NCBI GenBank assembly: GCA_905215145.1
Contig: CAJMOW010000083.1
Coordinates: forward strand, 1-6,203
Reading direction: 5' to 3'
Source: an uncultured bacterium
GTDB taxonomy: Bacteria > Bacillota_I > Bacilli_A > RF39 > UBA660
DNA: 6,203 bases
Under the pieces are notes generated by a model that saw only the letters and a program-made list of their open reading frames with translations, had not been told where the DNA came from and did not search any database. Both the position numbers and the translations under genes were made by a program. This document shows positions 1 to 5,349 of this stretch, one piece after another (position 1 is the first letter of the stretch; each line of letters begins with the position of its first letter).

Positions 1-2744
1 GTTTTATATTTTGACACTCCGCCTCTTGGTCTATCTCCAACTTCTATTGTATCTAATAAATTTCCTAGTTTCATATTTGAATAGTTACTGTTAAATTTTA
101 TTTTTTTTTTGTTTATTAAAGAAATGCTTTTATCAAAAATAACTTTTGTAAAATCCAATAAATCAGTGGTTTTTACTATTTTTATATTTTTACTAATTTC
201 TTCTTTAATATCAATTTGCTTATTTAATAATGCATTTTTTACATAATAATTTGCTTTTAAACTATTATCATCACAATTATCATCGTATAAACTTGTTACA
301 TGATTACCTTTTTCGTCTCTATATATCTTTATTCCTTCTGATCCTCTTCTATTGCTAAACTCATATCCTAGAAAATCTTTCTCATCTTGTTTTTGTTTAG
401 ATTTTACTTTTATGATAGTAGTCATATCGTTGCACATCAAAATGTAATTAAATAATTTTTCTCTCTCAGTAGATATAATTGTATTTACAATAAGTTCATC
501 AATATCAATTCTATCTAGACTTTTCTTTGATTTTAGTATAGTATTTATTACATGATTTTTATATTCTTTATAAAAATTATGTTTTAAAATATTTTTATTT
601 GGAATTTTTCTGAATATTGATAAATAATCTGTAATATCAATATTTTCATAAACATCCTCTAAATACTTGCTAACAATACTTGTTATTCCGTTAATAGTAA
701 AATCTTGTGGATTATCAATAAAATTATTTAATGCATATTCTATATTTTTGTGAAAAATATCTTCCCTTCGTTCTAAAAATAAAGTCACTGTATTAGTTCC
801 TGTAGCCATAAATGTATTTGAACCAAATTCAGTAATAGCTGCTACTCTAAAATACTTAAATAGTAATTCTCTAGTTGGAATATATATTCCAGAATTTGTC
901 AGAATTGAAATAGGCAATATAATTCCAGCAATTCCTCCTGTTTTTAATAATTGTTTTGTTCTTTCTATAAATAAACATTCTATTTCAGAACTATCATCTG
1001 TTAAATATTTATATAGTTCAAAACTATCTTTTCCATTCTCTAGAGTATTTTTGAATGAAGATACCGAATAAGGTGGATTAGCTATTACAATATCAAATTG
1101 TTTATTATCTTGGTGGTTTTCTTTACTATATTCTTTAAGTATTCCCTTATAATCTTTTGATTTTTCAAAATTATCTAATCCATTTGCCCTTATAATATTA
1201 GCATCACCATCTCCATTTAAAAATGAACTTACTTTTGTTGTTTTTACTAATCTATAATCTGCTTCTATTCCATATACACAATCATTAGCCCACTTAAACT
1301 CTCCTTGTTTCCATAGGTTAATATTATCTTTTGCTTCTCTTCTAATGTTAGTTGAATCATACTTTGAAATAACTTTTTGTAACTCGTCCATATATTCTGT
1401 TAGGAAATGTCCACTGCCAGAAGCATAATCAATAGCAATCGGTAAAATATTATTTTCATCATTATTAATTTTTTTGTCTATTATTTCTTTTATAGGAATT
1501 GATGAAATAATAAATTTTGCAATGGGTACAGGTGTAAAAAACTGACCAGCTTCCTGTTTTATACTTGTATTCAATAATAGTTCAAAAAAATCTCCAAGAA
1601 ATTGTTGTTTATGTGAATATCTAAATTGATATGGTTGCAATAATTCTACAATTTCTTTAACTACAATTCCATTCATTTTAAAAGACTGTTCATTATATAC
1701 TTCTTTAAATGCAAATTCTGGATTTTTTTGTAGTCTCAATTTTTGAAACATCTCTTCAATTTGATTTTTAGTGTTTTCCTCATGAATATTTGCTAATTTA
1801 TTTTTTAAATCCTCTTCTGAATAATCTGTAACTTCTATTTCAAGAAATTTTTTCATTCCTCGTTTATATAAATTATTAAGCCTTCCTTGTAATTTTTCAT
1901 CTGTATCATCTTCACGCCATTGAAAATCAACTTCTTCTTCATCTCTTTTATCTTCATCTATTATTTTGCATATAAATAAATTTAATATCTTATTAAATGC
2001 ATTTGGCTTGTCTGAAACCGCATTATGCCTTAAAATTTCTGCAAATTGGTTAAAAATTCTTCCACTATCATCTTGACTTAGTTCTTTTAGCTGTCCTCTT
2101 CTTAAGGATTTATTCTCAAAATCATAACAATTTACCCATTCCTCAAAAATACCATTATCGTAAAAATTTTTATTCCAATAATCATAAATTTCTTTTTGAT
2201 TATTAAGTTCATTCCATATCTTATCTACTTTAACAATTGAATTTTTGTATTCTATTTTCTCATTTATTAATTTAGAAGTATATAGGCATAAATATTCAGC
2301 TGATTTATCTTGAATATAATAAGAAAAAAGTTGTCCCCCGTAATTTAACATTCTTTTCTGTTCTTTTTTATATTCTTCGCCCCATGTTTTACATTCAATC
2401 ATTATATATGCTTTATTATCTTTAAAAATTAGAATATCTAATTTTCCTTTTTCTTTTCTTCCAAGTGGAAATTTGTGTTCTAAAGATAAATCTTCAGGAT
2501 TATATCCCTTTTCCAATATTCTATCTATACACTCTAAAACAACAAAATTTTCTGAATTTTCAAAATTACTAGTAGTTAGATCTCCTATTTTGATCAAATT
2601 TCCATAATTTATTTTTTGTTCTTCAAAATTAATATTTATAATATATCCATTATAGTTTTTTTCAAAAATGTCTTTAACCCCATCTTTAGGATAATAATTT
2701 AATTTTAATAACAATTTTTTTATTTGTTCATTAGATATCTTCAT
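1..2744 (-). CDS. Single-chain restriction-modification protein (nuclease, adenine methyltransferase, specificity), 3' end outside window
   Basis: The protein would methylate adenine in a specific DNA site and cut unmodified DNA, acting as restriction and modification in one chain. At least 914 codons are open from ATG 2744 to the left edge. Residues about 65-145 form an HsdR_N-type PD-(D/E)XK nuclease: D103, E117-C-K119 and a QxxxY motif at Q138-Y142. The HsdM-like N6-adenine methyltransferase has GQFFTP at 400-405, motif I DYASGSGHFL at 439-448 and motif IV NPPY at 556-559. From about residue 893 the sequence turns into a type I S-like target recognition start, with GDRPRGGV at 903-910. The order R-M-S matches type IIG or BcgI-like enzymes. 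The start is supported by a GGGGGA ribosome site 7 bases upstream. Motif I has Y and S where P and C are usual. No frame break was seen. The family call is firm; type and target site are inference. Confidence 0.93.
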   Translation of the reverse strand, partial: MKISNEQIKKLLLKLNYYPKDGVKDIFEKNYNGYIININFEEQKINYGNLIKIGDLTTSNFENSENFVVLECIDRILEKGYNPEDLSLEHKFPLGRKEKGKLDILIFKDNKAYIMIECKTWGEEYKKEQKRMLNYGGQLFSYYIQDKSAEYLCLYTSKLINEKIEYKNSIVKVDKIWNELNNQKEIYDYWNKNFYDNGIFEEWVNCYDFENKSLRRGQLKELSQDDSGRIFNQFAEILRHNAVSDKPNAFNKILNLFICKIIDEDKRDEEEVDFQWREDDTDEKLQGRLNNLYKRGMKKFLEIEVTDYSEEDLKNKLANIHEENTKNQIEEMFQKLRLQKNPEFAFKEVYNEQSFKMNGIVVKEIVELLQPYQFRYSHKQQFLGDFFELLLNTSIKQEAGQFFTPVPIAKFIISSIPIKEIIDKKINNDENNILPIAIDYASGSGHFLTEYMDELQKVISKYDSTNIRREAKDNINLWKQGEFKWANDCVYGIEADYRLVKTTKVSSFLNGDGDANIIRANGLDNFEKSKDYKGILKEYSKENHQDNKQFDIVIANPPYSVSSFKNTLENGKDSFELYKYLTDDSSEIECLFIERTKQLLKTGGIAGIILPISILTNSGIYIPTRELLFKYFRVAAITEFGSNTFMATGTNTVTLFLERREDIFHKNIEYALNNFIDNPQDFTINGITSIVSKYLEDVYENIDITDYLSIFRKIPNKNILKHNFYKEYKNHVINTILKSKKSLDRIDIDELIVNTIISTEREKLFNYILMCNDMTTIIKVKSKQKQDEKDFLGYEFSNRRGSEGIKIYRDEKGNHVTSLYDDNCDDNSLKANYYVKNALLNKQIDIKEEISKNIKIVKTTDLLDFTKVIFDKSISLINKKKIKFNSNYSNMKLGNLLDTIEVGDRPRGGVSKYK

Positions 2745-2761
2745 TTTATTTCCCCCATGGC

Positions 2762-2770
2762 ATTATATCA
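2762..2770 (-). promoter_or_regulatory. Possible extended -10 promoter of the restriction-modification gene
   Basis: Read on the minus strand, TGATATAAT occurs here: a perfect TATAAT (2762-2767) with the TG of an extended -10. There is no good -35 at 16-18 bases, where an A7T7 tract (2772-2785) sits instead. Such a tract could bend DNA or act as an UP-like element. The predicted transcription start near 2755 would leave a leader of only about 11 bases and clip the ribosome site, so the true start may lie elsewhere. Confidence 0.4.
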
Positions 2771-2858
2771 TAAAAAAATTTTTTTGCATAGCCCTTTTCG
2801 ACATTTTTTTCAATCCTATAAATTACTTATCTCAAGCATATTTTCGCCATTTTAGTGC

Positions 2859-3140
2859 TTAATTTCTTCCAAAACCGTCTTTTATATACTTCTCTGTCAA
2901 TTCCATTTTGTATTTTACTAATAGTTCTAAATACTTTTGTTTAAATACATTTTTACAAAGCCATTCCACTCCTCCTTTTGAAATTATCACTTTATTATTT
3001 ATTAAAAATTTATATTCACTCAATCCACAGTCACACAGTTTCTTAATTGCTTTTCTAACAGTAATATCTTTTCTATTAAAATACTTACATAATTGTTTTA
3101 TATTCATATCTTCATTCCACCAATTTTCATCGTGATCCAC
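2859..3140 (-). CDS. Hypothetical helix-turn-helix protein, 93 residues (3' part of the interrupted gene)
   Basis: The earliest usable start in this frame is GTG 3140; a second candidate is ATG at residue 12. The frame stays open up to 3233 without a standard start, which suggests translation normally enters from upstream. Residues about 13-40 (NIKQLCKYFNRKDITVRKAI onward) resemble a helix-turn-helix in which a short helix and turn precede a recognition helix. The rest is charged and helical, ending KDGFGRN. It is probably the DNA-binding end of the joined 199-residue protein and not an independent gene. Confidence 0.5.
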   Translation of the reverse strand: MDHDENWWNEDMNIKQLCKYFNRKDITVRKAIKKLCDCGLSEYKFLINNKVIISKGGVEWLCKNVFKQKYLELLVKYKMELTEKYIKDGFGRN

Positions 3141-3199
3141 CTTCAGAAATTCTTCATATAATTTAATTCTTGTTTCAAAAAAATCTACATCAGCATCAA

Positions 3200-3457
3200 T
3201 TAATGATTTTTCTTTTTGAAAATATACTCGCTTTCATATCCCTCTATTAAAATAAAATATTTTCTACTTCTAATTTTCTCACTTCTCCATCTACATGTTG
3301 GATGTTTTTTTACCATAACATCTACAGCTTTTCTTAAATCCATATGAGTTATTTCTTTTCCATGTTTAGTTGTTATTCCTAATGAATGTAGTCTCTTTAA
3401 AATTTTGTTATAAGATAAGAAAATACTATCTAAAACTTGCTCTGAATCTCTTCTCAT
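3200..3457 (-). CDS. Hypothetical protein, 85 residues (5' part of the interrupted gene)
   Basis: ATG 3457 is preceded by AAGGAAG about 10 bases upstream, an acceptable ribosome site. The product is basic (many K and R, no membrane segment) with the segments THMDLRKAVDVMVKKHP and RSRKYFILIEGYE. Its last residues, KKKNH, come from A-rich sequence just before the stop and are probably not native, because the -1 frame continues smoothly. As it stands the product would lack the C-terminal helix-turn-helix of the joined protein. No family is recognised. Confidence 0.6.
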   Translation of the reverse strand: MRRDSEQVLDSIFLSYNKILKRLHSLGITTKHGKEITHMDLRKAVDVMVKKHPTCRWRSEKIRSRKYFILIEGYESEYIFKKKNH

Positions 3458-3484
3458 TTTTTCATCACTTCCTTAATATAAAAT

Positions 3485-3515
3485 TTATTAATGCTAGTTT
3501 ACAAAGCATTAATAA
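3485..3515. repeat. Inverted repeat 1, 11-base-pair stem
   Basis: TTATTAATGCT (3485-3495) pairs perfectly with AGCATTAATAA (3505-3515) across a 9-base loop. It lies 28 bases upstream of the 85-residue frame read on the minus strand and could be a transcript leader stem or an operator. There is no T-run typical of a terminator. Confidence 0.7.
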
Positions 3516-3517
3516 TT

Positions 3518-3535
3518 AGCAAAATTTATTTTGCT
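3518..3535. repeat. Inverted repeat 2, 8-base-pair stem with a 2-base spacer
   Basis: AGCAAAAT (3518-3525) and ATTTTGCT (3528-3535) are perfect inverted copies separated by TT. The spacer is too short for a good RNA hairpin loop, so a protein-binding palindrome is at least as likely. Confidence 0.6.
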
Positions 3536-3572
3536 CGAATTTTAGGTAGTATTTTTTAGTACCTAATATTCG
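3536..3572. repeat. Inverted repeat 3, 13-base-pair stem with one mismatch
   Basis: CGAATTTTAGGTA (3536-3548) faces TACCTAATATTCG (3560-3572) across an 11-base loop. Twelve of thirteen positions pair. It directly abuts repeat 2 on its left and the GC-richer segment on its right. Confidence 0.7.
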
Positions 3573-3579
3573 CCAGCCT

Positions 3580-3599
3580 GGTGTCTTGACACCTTTTTT
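3580..3599 (+). terminator. Hairpin with T-run, terminator-like on the plus strand
   Basis: GGTGTC (3580-3585) pairs with GACACC (3588-3593), followed at once by six T (3594-3599). The shape is that of an intrinsic terminator read left to right. Two points argue against a simple terminator: the loop is only TT, and no plus-strand gene is visible to the left. It may instead serve a plus-strand small RNA or be part of a DNA structural origin. Confidence 0.45.
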
Positions 3600-3603
3600 G
3601 CTG

Positions 3604-3624
3604 TTTAGGGCAAAATGCCCTAAA
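3604..3624. repeat. Inverted repeat 5, 9-base-pair stem with AAA loop
   Basis: TTTAGGGCA (3604-3612) and TGCCCTAAA (3616-3624) pair perfectly around a 3-base loop. It is followed by ACC and five T (3628-3632), then by GCTCTCCGAGGG (3634-3645). A tight GC-cored hairpin next to a short distinctive single-stranded motif is the usual arrangement at relaxase nick sites, but I cannot match it to a named oriT family. Confidence 0.65.
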
Positions 3625-3718
3625 ACCTTTTTAGCTCTCCGAGGGATATTTTTATTATAAAAATTAGGACAAATATGTACAAAAATTTATACTTTCTTGT
3701 CCTAATTTTTTCATTCAT
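3620..3718 (-). CDS. Possible small hydrophobic peptide, 32 residues
   Basis: On the minus strand ATG 3718 opens a 32-codon frame ending TAG 3620-3622. AAGG lies 9 bases upstream, with a TATAAT further upstream but a poor -35. The peptide has a basic start (MNEKIRTRKYK), a hydrophobic segment at residues 12-26 (FLYIFVLIFIIKISL) and a basic tail (ELKRF), the shape of a single-pass membrane peptide such as type I toxins. It overlaps the 3659-3710 hairpin, so the frame may be chance reading of AT-rich DNA. Confidence 0.2.
   Translation of the reverse strand: MNEKIRTRKYKFLYIFVLIFIIKISLGELKRF
3659..3710. terminator. Large hairpin, possible bidirectional terminator of the replication operon
   Basis: A 14-base perfect inverted repeat, AAAAATTAGGACAA (3659-3672) and TTGTCCTAATTTTT (3697-3710), encloses a 24-base loop. 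T-runs end the arm on both strands, so it could stop leftward transcripts from the helicase-loader operon. The long loop is less typical of terminators and leaves room for a protein-binding role. Confidence 0.5.
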
Positions 3719-3788
3719 TTCTATTTACCTTTTTGAAAAAATCAATTATAATTTTTATATAAAATATTTAAAAAAGTTATCTTTTTAG

Positions 3789-4037
3789 TTAGTTATTGTT
3801 ACCGCAATTACTAACTTTTTTCTTTTGAATTCTATGATCTATATCATCAATCTTTACTAAATAGCACATCTCATATAGTCGAGAAATGATTGACTTTGCT
3901 GTTTCAATTTCTTCATTAATACTTAACCTTTTTACTAGAGAATTTTGATTATAATTTGTTGTTATAATTACTGGTAAATTATTTTCATATCTACTATTTA
4001 TGATAGTAAATAATTTTTCTAATCCCCATTCCCTAAA
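3789..4037 (-). other. C-terminal remnant of the DnaC-like loader, no start of its own
   Basis: From GAA 4031 this frame encodes 80 residues ending at TAA 3789-3791. They include EKLFTIINSRYENN, the sensor 1 strand VIITTN, and IISRLYEMC, all standard for the C-terminal half of DnaC/IstB ATPases. The frame is closed by TGA at 4038-4040, only two codons before the join, and has no usable start, so it can only be the tail of the broken gene. Confidence 0.8.
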
Positions 4038-4369
4038 TCATCTATAATTAATAGATCAACATTTTCATATAGTTTGATGATTTCCATCTCAGAAATACTA
4101 TTATCTATTTCATATGAATTTCGTAATTCTGCTAATAAATTAATTAATGTTCCGTATATTACTGGTATTCCGTTTTCTATAAATTTATTTGTAATACTAC
4201 ATGCTAAATGTGTTTTACCCACTCCATTATTTCCAACTAAAATGAGTCCTTTTTTCTCTATGTTATTTACTAATTTTTCACTATAATTTTTTAAATTATT
4301 AAATGCTTTCTTATTGCTATTATTAATTTCAAAATTGTCAAATTTATAGATCAAGTTTCTTTTACTCAT
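4019..4369 (-). CDS. ATP-binding (Walker A and B) fragment of the DnaC-like loader
   Basis: The frame from ATG 4369 to TAG 4019-4021 encodes 116 residues with Walker A GNNGVGKTH at 46-54 and Walker B LLIIDD at 106-111. No ribosome site precedes ATG 4369. The frame is open further upstream to about 4403 and there encodes family-like sequence, so this is an internal methionine. The last four residues (NGD after DDLG) are out-of-frame reading after the deletion. The sensor and arginine regions needed for ATPase function are missing from this fragment. Confidence 0.7.
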   Translation of the reverse strand: MSKRNLIYKFDNFEINNSNKKAFNNLKNYSEKLVNNIEKKGLILVGNNGVGKTHLACSITNKFIENGIPVIYGTLINLLAELRNSYEIDNSISEMEIIKLYENVDLLIIDDLGNGD

Positions 4370-4391
4370 CTTACTGTTTTTTATAATTTTT

Positions 4392-4619
4392 TCAACTTTC
4401 TAGCTTTTTTTCTTCTTCAATTATCCTTAACTTTTTCAGATCATATTCATTCCAATATTTCTGTGCATCCTTACATTTGCATCTTTCATAATCCAAAGTT
4501 ATTACTCTCTTAGTACCATATAGTTCCCATTCTATTATTTTTCTGTGTAATTTATTTTTGCAATATTCACATTCAATGTAATCCCTTTTGTTAATCGAGG
4601 GTTTCAAAATTTGATTCAT
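4392..4619 (-). CDS. N-terminal zinc-binding fragment of the DnaC-like loader
   Basis: This frame, 75 codons from ATG 4619 to TGA 4392-4394, carries CEYC at 17-20 and CKC at 47-49. Four cysteines in this spacing form a probable zinc site, as in the N-terminal part of phage and element DnaC-like proteins, which contacts partner proteins. It then turns helical (KDAQKYWNEYDLKKLRIIEEEKK) and stops in an A-rich stretch where the next frame takes over. The frame overlaps the organizer's end by 29 bases, which suggests translational coupling. Confidence 0.7.
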   Translation of the reverse strand: MNQILKPSINKRDYIECEYCKNKLHRKIIEWELYGTKRVITLDYERCKCKDAQKYWNEYDLKKLRIIEEEKKLES

Positions 4620-5061
4620 CTATTCTGCTCTCCTTTCTGTTTTCTTCTTTTCTTGTCTTTTCTTCTGTAACTTTATTCAAACTTTTTTCAATTAAATTTT
4701 CTTCAACTACTTTATTTGATTTTCCAATTTTCTTTAGCTTTTCAGCACTTTGATACTTGCTCCAATTCTTTACGAAGTATGTATCATTTTTATAAATTAG
4801 CATTCCTAAATCGATAAATTTTTGTAAAATTTTCGTAAATGTTTTCGAAGATTTTCCAATAATATTTGTAAAATCTTTGATTTTAAATGGTGTATTATCG
4901 CTAATATATAGTCCACCATCTCTGTTACATTCTCCAGCAATAGTTAAAATCTGAATCCATATTCTAAAATAGGTGTCCCCTTCCCTTTCTTTTAGTAGGA
5001 TTTTAATTTTTCTATTTGAAAATATACTTGTATTTACTTTTATCCATCCAACTTGTCCCAT
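4591..5061 (-). CDS. Phage replisome organizer, N-terminal-domain protein, 156 residues
   Basis: The protein is expected to bind the element's replication origin and recruit the helicase loader encoded just downstream. Residues 1-105 match the phage_rep_org_N pattern: MGQVGWIKVNTSIFSNRKIKI, then GDTYFRIWIQILTIAGECN, a GGLYISDNTPF turn, and a winged-helix-like stretch ending YFVKNWSKYQ. Residues 110-156 are highly charged and probably flexible. No DnaD-like C-terminal domain follows, so it is short for the family. I chose ATG 5061 because the conserved domain begins there and AAGGGAGG lies just upstream; a TTG at 5082 would add seven residues but has no ribosome site. The gene starts 14 bases after the excisionase-like gene and overlaps the loader start, as in an operon. 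Confidence 0.87.
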   Translation of the reverse strand: MGQVGWIKVNTSIFSNRKIKILLKEREGDTYFRIWIQILTIAGECNRDGGLYISDNTPFKIKDFTNIIGKSSKTFTKILQKFIDLGMLIYKNDTYFVKNWSKYQSAEKLKKIGKSNKVVEENLIEKSLNKVTEEKTRKEENRKESRIDESNFETLD

Positions 5062-5063
5062 AT

Positions 5064-5071
5064 CCTCCCTT
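5064..5071 (-). promoter_or_regulatory. Ribosome binding site that decides the replisome organizer start
   Basis: On the minus strand AAGGGAGG precedes ATG 5061. If AAGGG pairs with 16S rRNA the spacing is 5 bases; if GGAGG pairs it is only 2, which is short. The site lies inside the longer reading that starts at TTG 5082, so it argues for the shorter protein. Confidence 0.6.
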
Positions 5072-5075
5072 CTTT

Positions 5076-5282
5076 CTAGCAAGATTCTTCAATAGAATCA
5101 TTTTCTTTTTTGCTTAGATAAATATCTAAGGCTTCTTTTCTGAATAAAATTCTTTTCCCAACTCTAGAGCAAGGAATTTGTTTTCTTTTAACTAATTGCG
5201 TAATTAACCAATATGAAATTCCTAAATATTCTGCTGCTTCTTTTGCAGTTAGAGTTGTTCTTTTAATGTTATCTAGTGCCAT
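5076..5282 (-). CDS. Excisionase-like helix-turn-helix DNA-binding protein, 68 residues
   Basis: A small DNA-binding protein of the excisionase (HTH_17, MerR-like wing) type. Residues 11-56 show the whole domain: LTAKEAAEYLGIS (first helices), YWLITQLVKRKQIPCSRVGKRILF (recognition helix, then the wing with the typical R-x-G-x-R), and KEALDIYL (closing helix). The last ten residues are acidic. Such proteins bend DNA for integrase-driven excision or act as small regulators; with a replication module downstream, either is possible. ATG 5282 was chosen because AGGAGG sits 8 bases upstream; the GTG at 5291 overlaps that site. It heads the leftward operon and faces the divergent control region. No integrase is in the window, so an excision role is inferred from the family only. 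Confidence 0.85.
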   Translation of the reverse strand: MALDNIKRTTLTAKEAAEYLGISYWLITQLVKRKQIPCSRVGKRILFRKEALDIYLSKKENDSIEESC

Positions 5283-5290
5283 TTCTTTCA

Positions 5291-5296
5291 CCTCCT
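5291..5296 (-). promoter_or_regulatory. Ribosome binding site of the excisionase-like gene
   Basis: A perfect AGGAGG on the minus strand, 8 bases before ATG 5282. It rules out the in-frame GTG at 5291, which overlaps it. Confidence 0.8.
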
Positions 5297-5315
5297 AATA
5301 TTTTTATAATTGTAG

Positions 5316-5344
5316 TTGACATATATAAATTATTATGGTATTAT
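5316..5344 (+). promoter_or_regulatory. Strong rightward promoter of the DUF6076-like gene
   Basis: TTGACA (5316-5321) is a perfect -35. After a 17-base spacer comes TATTAT (5339-5344), preceded by TG at 5336-5337, an extended -10. Transcription would start near 5351 and leave a leader of about 120 bases before ATG 5473. It is the best promoter in the window. No equally clear leftward promoter for the excisionase-like gene was found in this region. Confidence 0.75.
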
Positions 5345-5349
5345 TTTGT

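Larger units (their letters stand above)
2859..3457 (-). pseudogene. Unrecognised gene of about 199 residues, interrupted by a -1 frame change
   Basis: Two adjacent minus-strand frames read as one protein. The first frame runs from ATG 3457 to TAA 3200-3202. The second is open from just after a TGA at 3234-3236 down to TAA 2859-2861, so the two overlap at 3200-3233. Above its first usable start (GTG 3140) the second frame encodes about 31 residues of ordinary protein-like sequence (for example QKEKSLIDADVDFFETRIK), and the GTG has no properly spaced ribosome site. Joining the frames gives a basic N-terminal half, an acidic alpha-helical middle and a C-terminal part that looks like a helix-turn-helix (IKQLCKYFNRKDITVRKAIK). 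I do not recognise the family. A DNA-binding or plasmid-maintenance role is possible from the helix-turn-helix only. The break lies in A-rich sequence and could be a mutation, a sequencing indel or, less likely, recoding. Confidence 0.6.
3458..3788. other. Structured non-coding region between two broken genes
   Basis: This 331-base stretch has no convincing gene. Its first two thirds hold five closely spaced inverted repeats, listed separately, between about 3485 and 3710. The part around 3571-3645 is clearly richer in G and C than the rest of the window, which suggests a conserved function. The remainder (3711-3788) is plain AT-rich sequence downstream of the loader gene, with a TATAAT on the minus strand but no matching -35. 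Confidence 0.7.
3789..4619 (-). pseudogene. DnaC/IstB-like AAA+ helicase loader, broken into three frames
   Basis: An intact copy would load the replicative helicase at the element's origin, working with the upstream replisome organizer. Three consecutive frames together make a normal DnaC-like protein of roughly 275 residues. The first has an N-terminal zinc-binding part (C17, C20, C47, C49), the second Walker A GNNGVGKT and Walker B LLIIDD, the third sensor 1 VIITTN and the C-terminal IISRLYEMC segment. Break 1, near 4395-4400, is a one-base frame change: just past the first frame's TGA the next frame reads VEKIIKNSK into MSKRN, the expected continuation. Break 2, near 4031-4035, joins DDLG directly to EWGLEKLF. 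Family members normally have about five residues between these, so about 16 bases seem lost. ATG 4619 has an AGGAGA-type ribosome site and lies inside the end of the organizer gene. Family identity is sure; loss of function is very likely. Confidence 0.88.

Noticed and set aside
2908..3135. Plus-strand open frame of 75 codons
   Set aside because: It lies opposite the protein-like minus frame, has no ribosome site and reads as a low-complexity shadow.
3200..3236. Programmed -1 frameshift signal in the 199-residue gene
   Set aside because: No classical slippery heptamer is present: slipping AAA AAG by one base would put a CAA mismatch in the P site. Kept only as a possibility; mutation or sequence error is simpler.
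3460..3510. Minus-strand promoter TTGTAA with TATATT before the 85-residue frame
   Set aside because: The -10 would place the transcript start on or after the ribosome site, and the spacer is 18 bases with weak matches.
4074..4286. Plus-strand open frame of 70 codons
   Set aside because: It is antisense to the Walker A/B coding region of the DnaC-like gene and has no family similarity.
5061..5082. TTG 5082 as start of the replisome organizer
   Set aside because: It has no ribosome site, and the conserved domain begins at ATG 5061, which has AAGGGAGG upstream.
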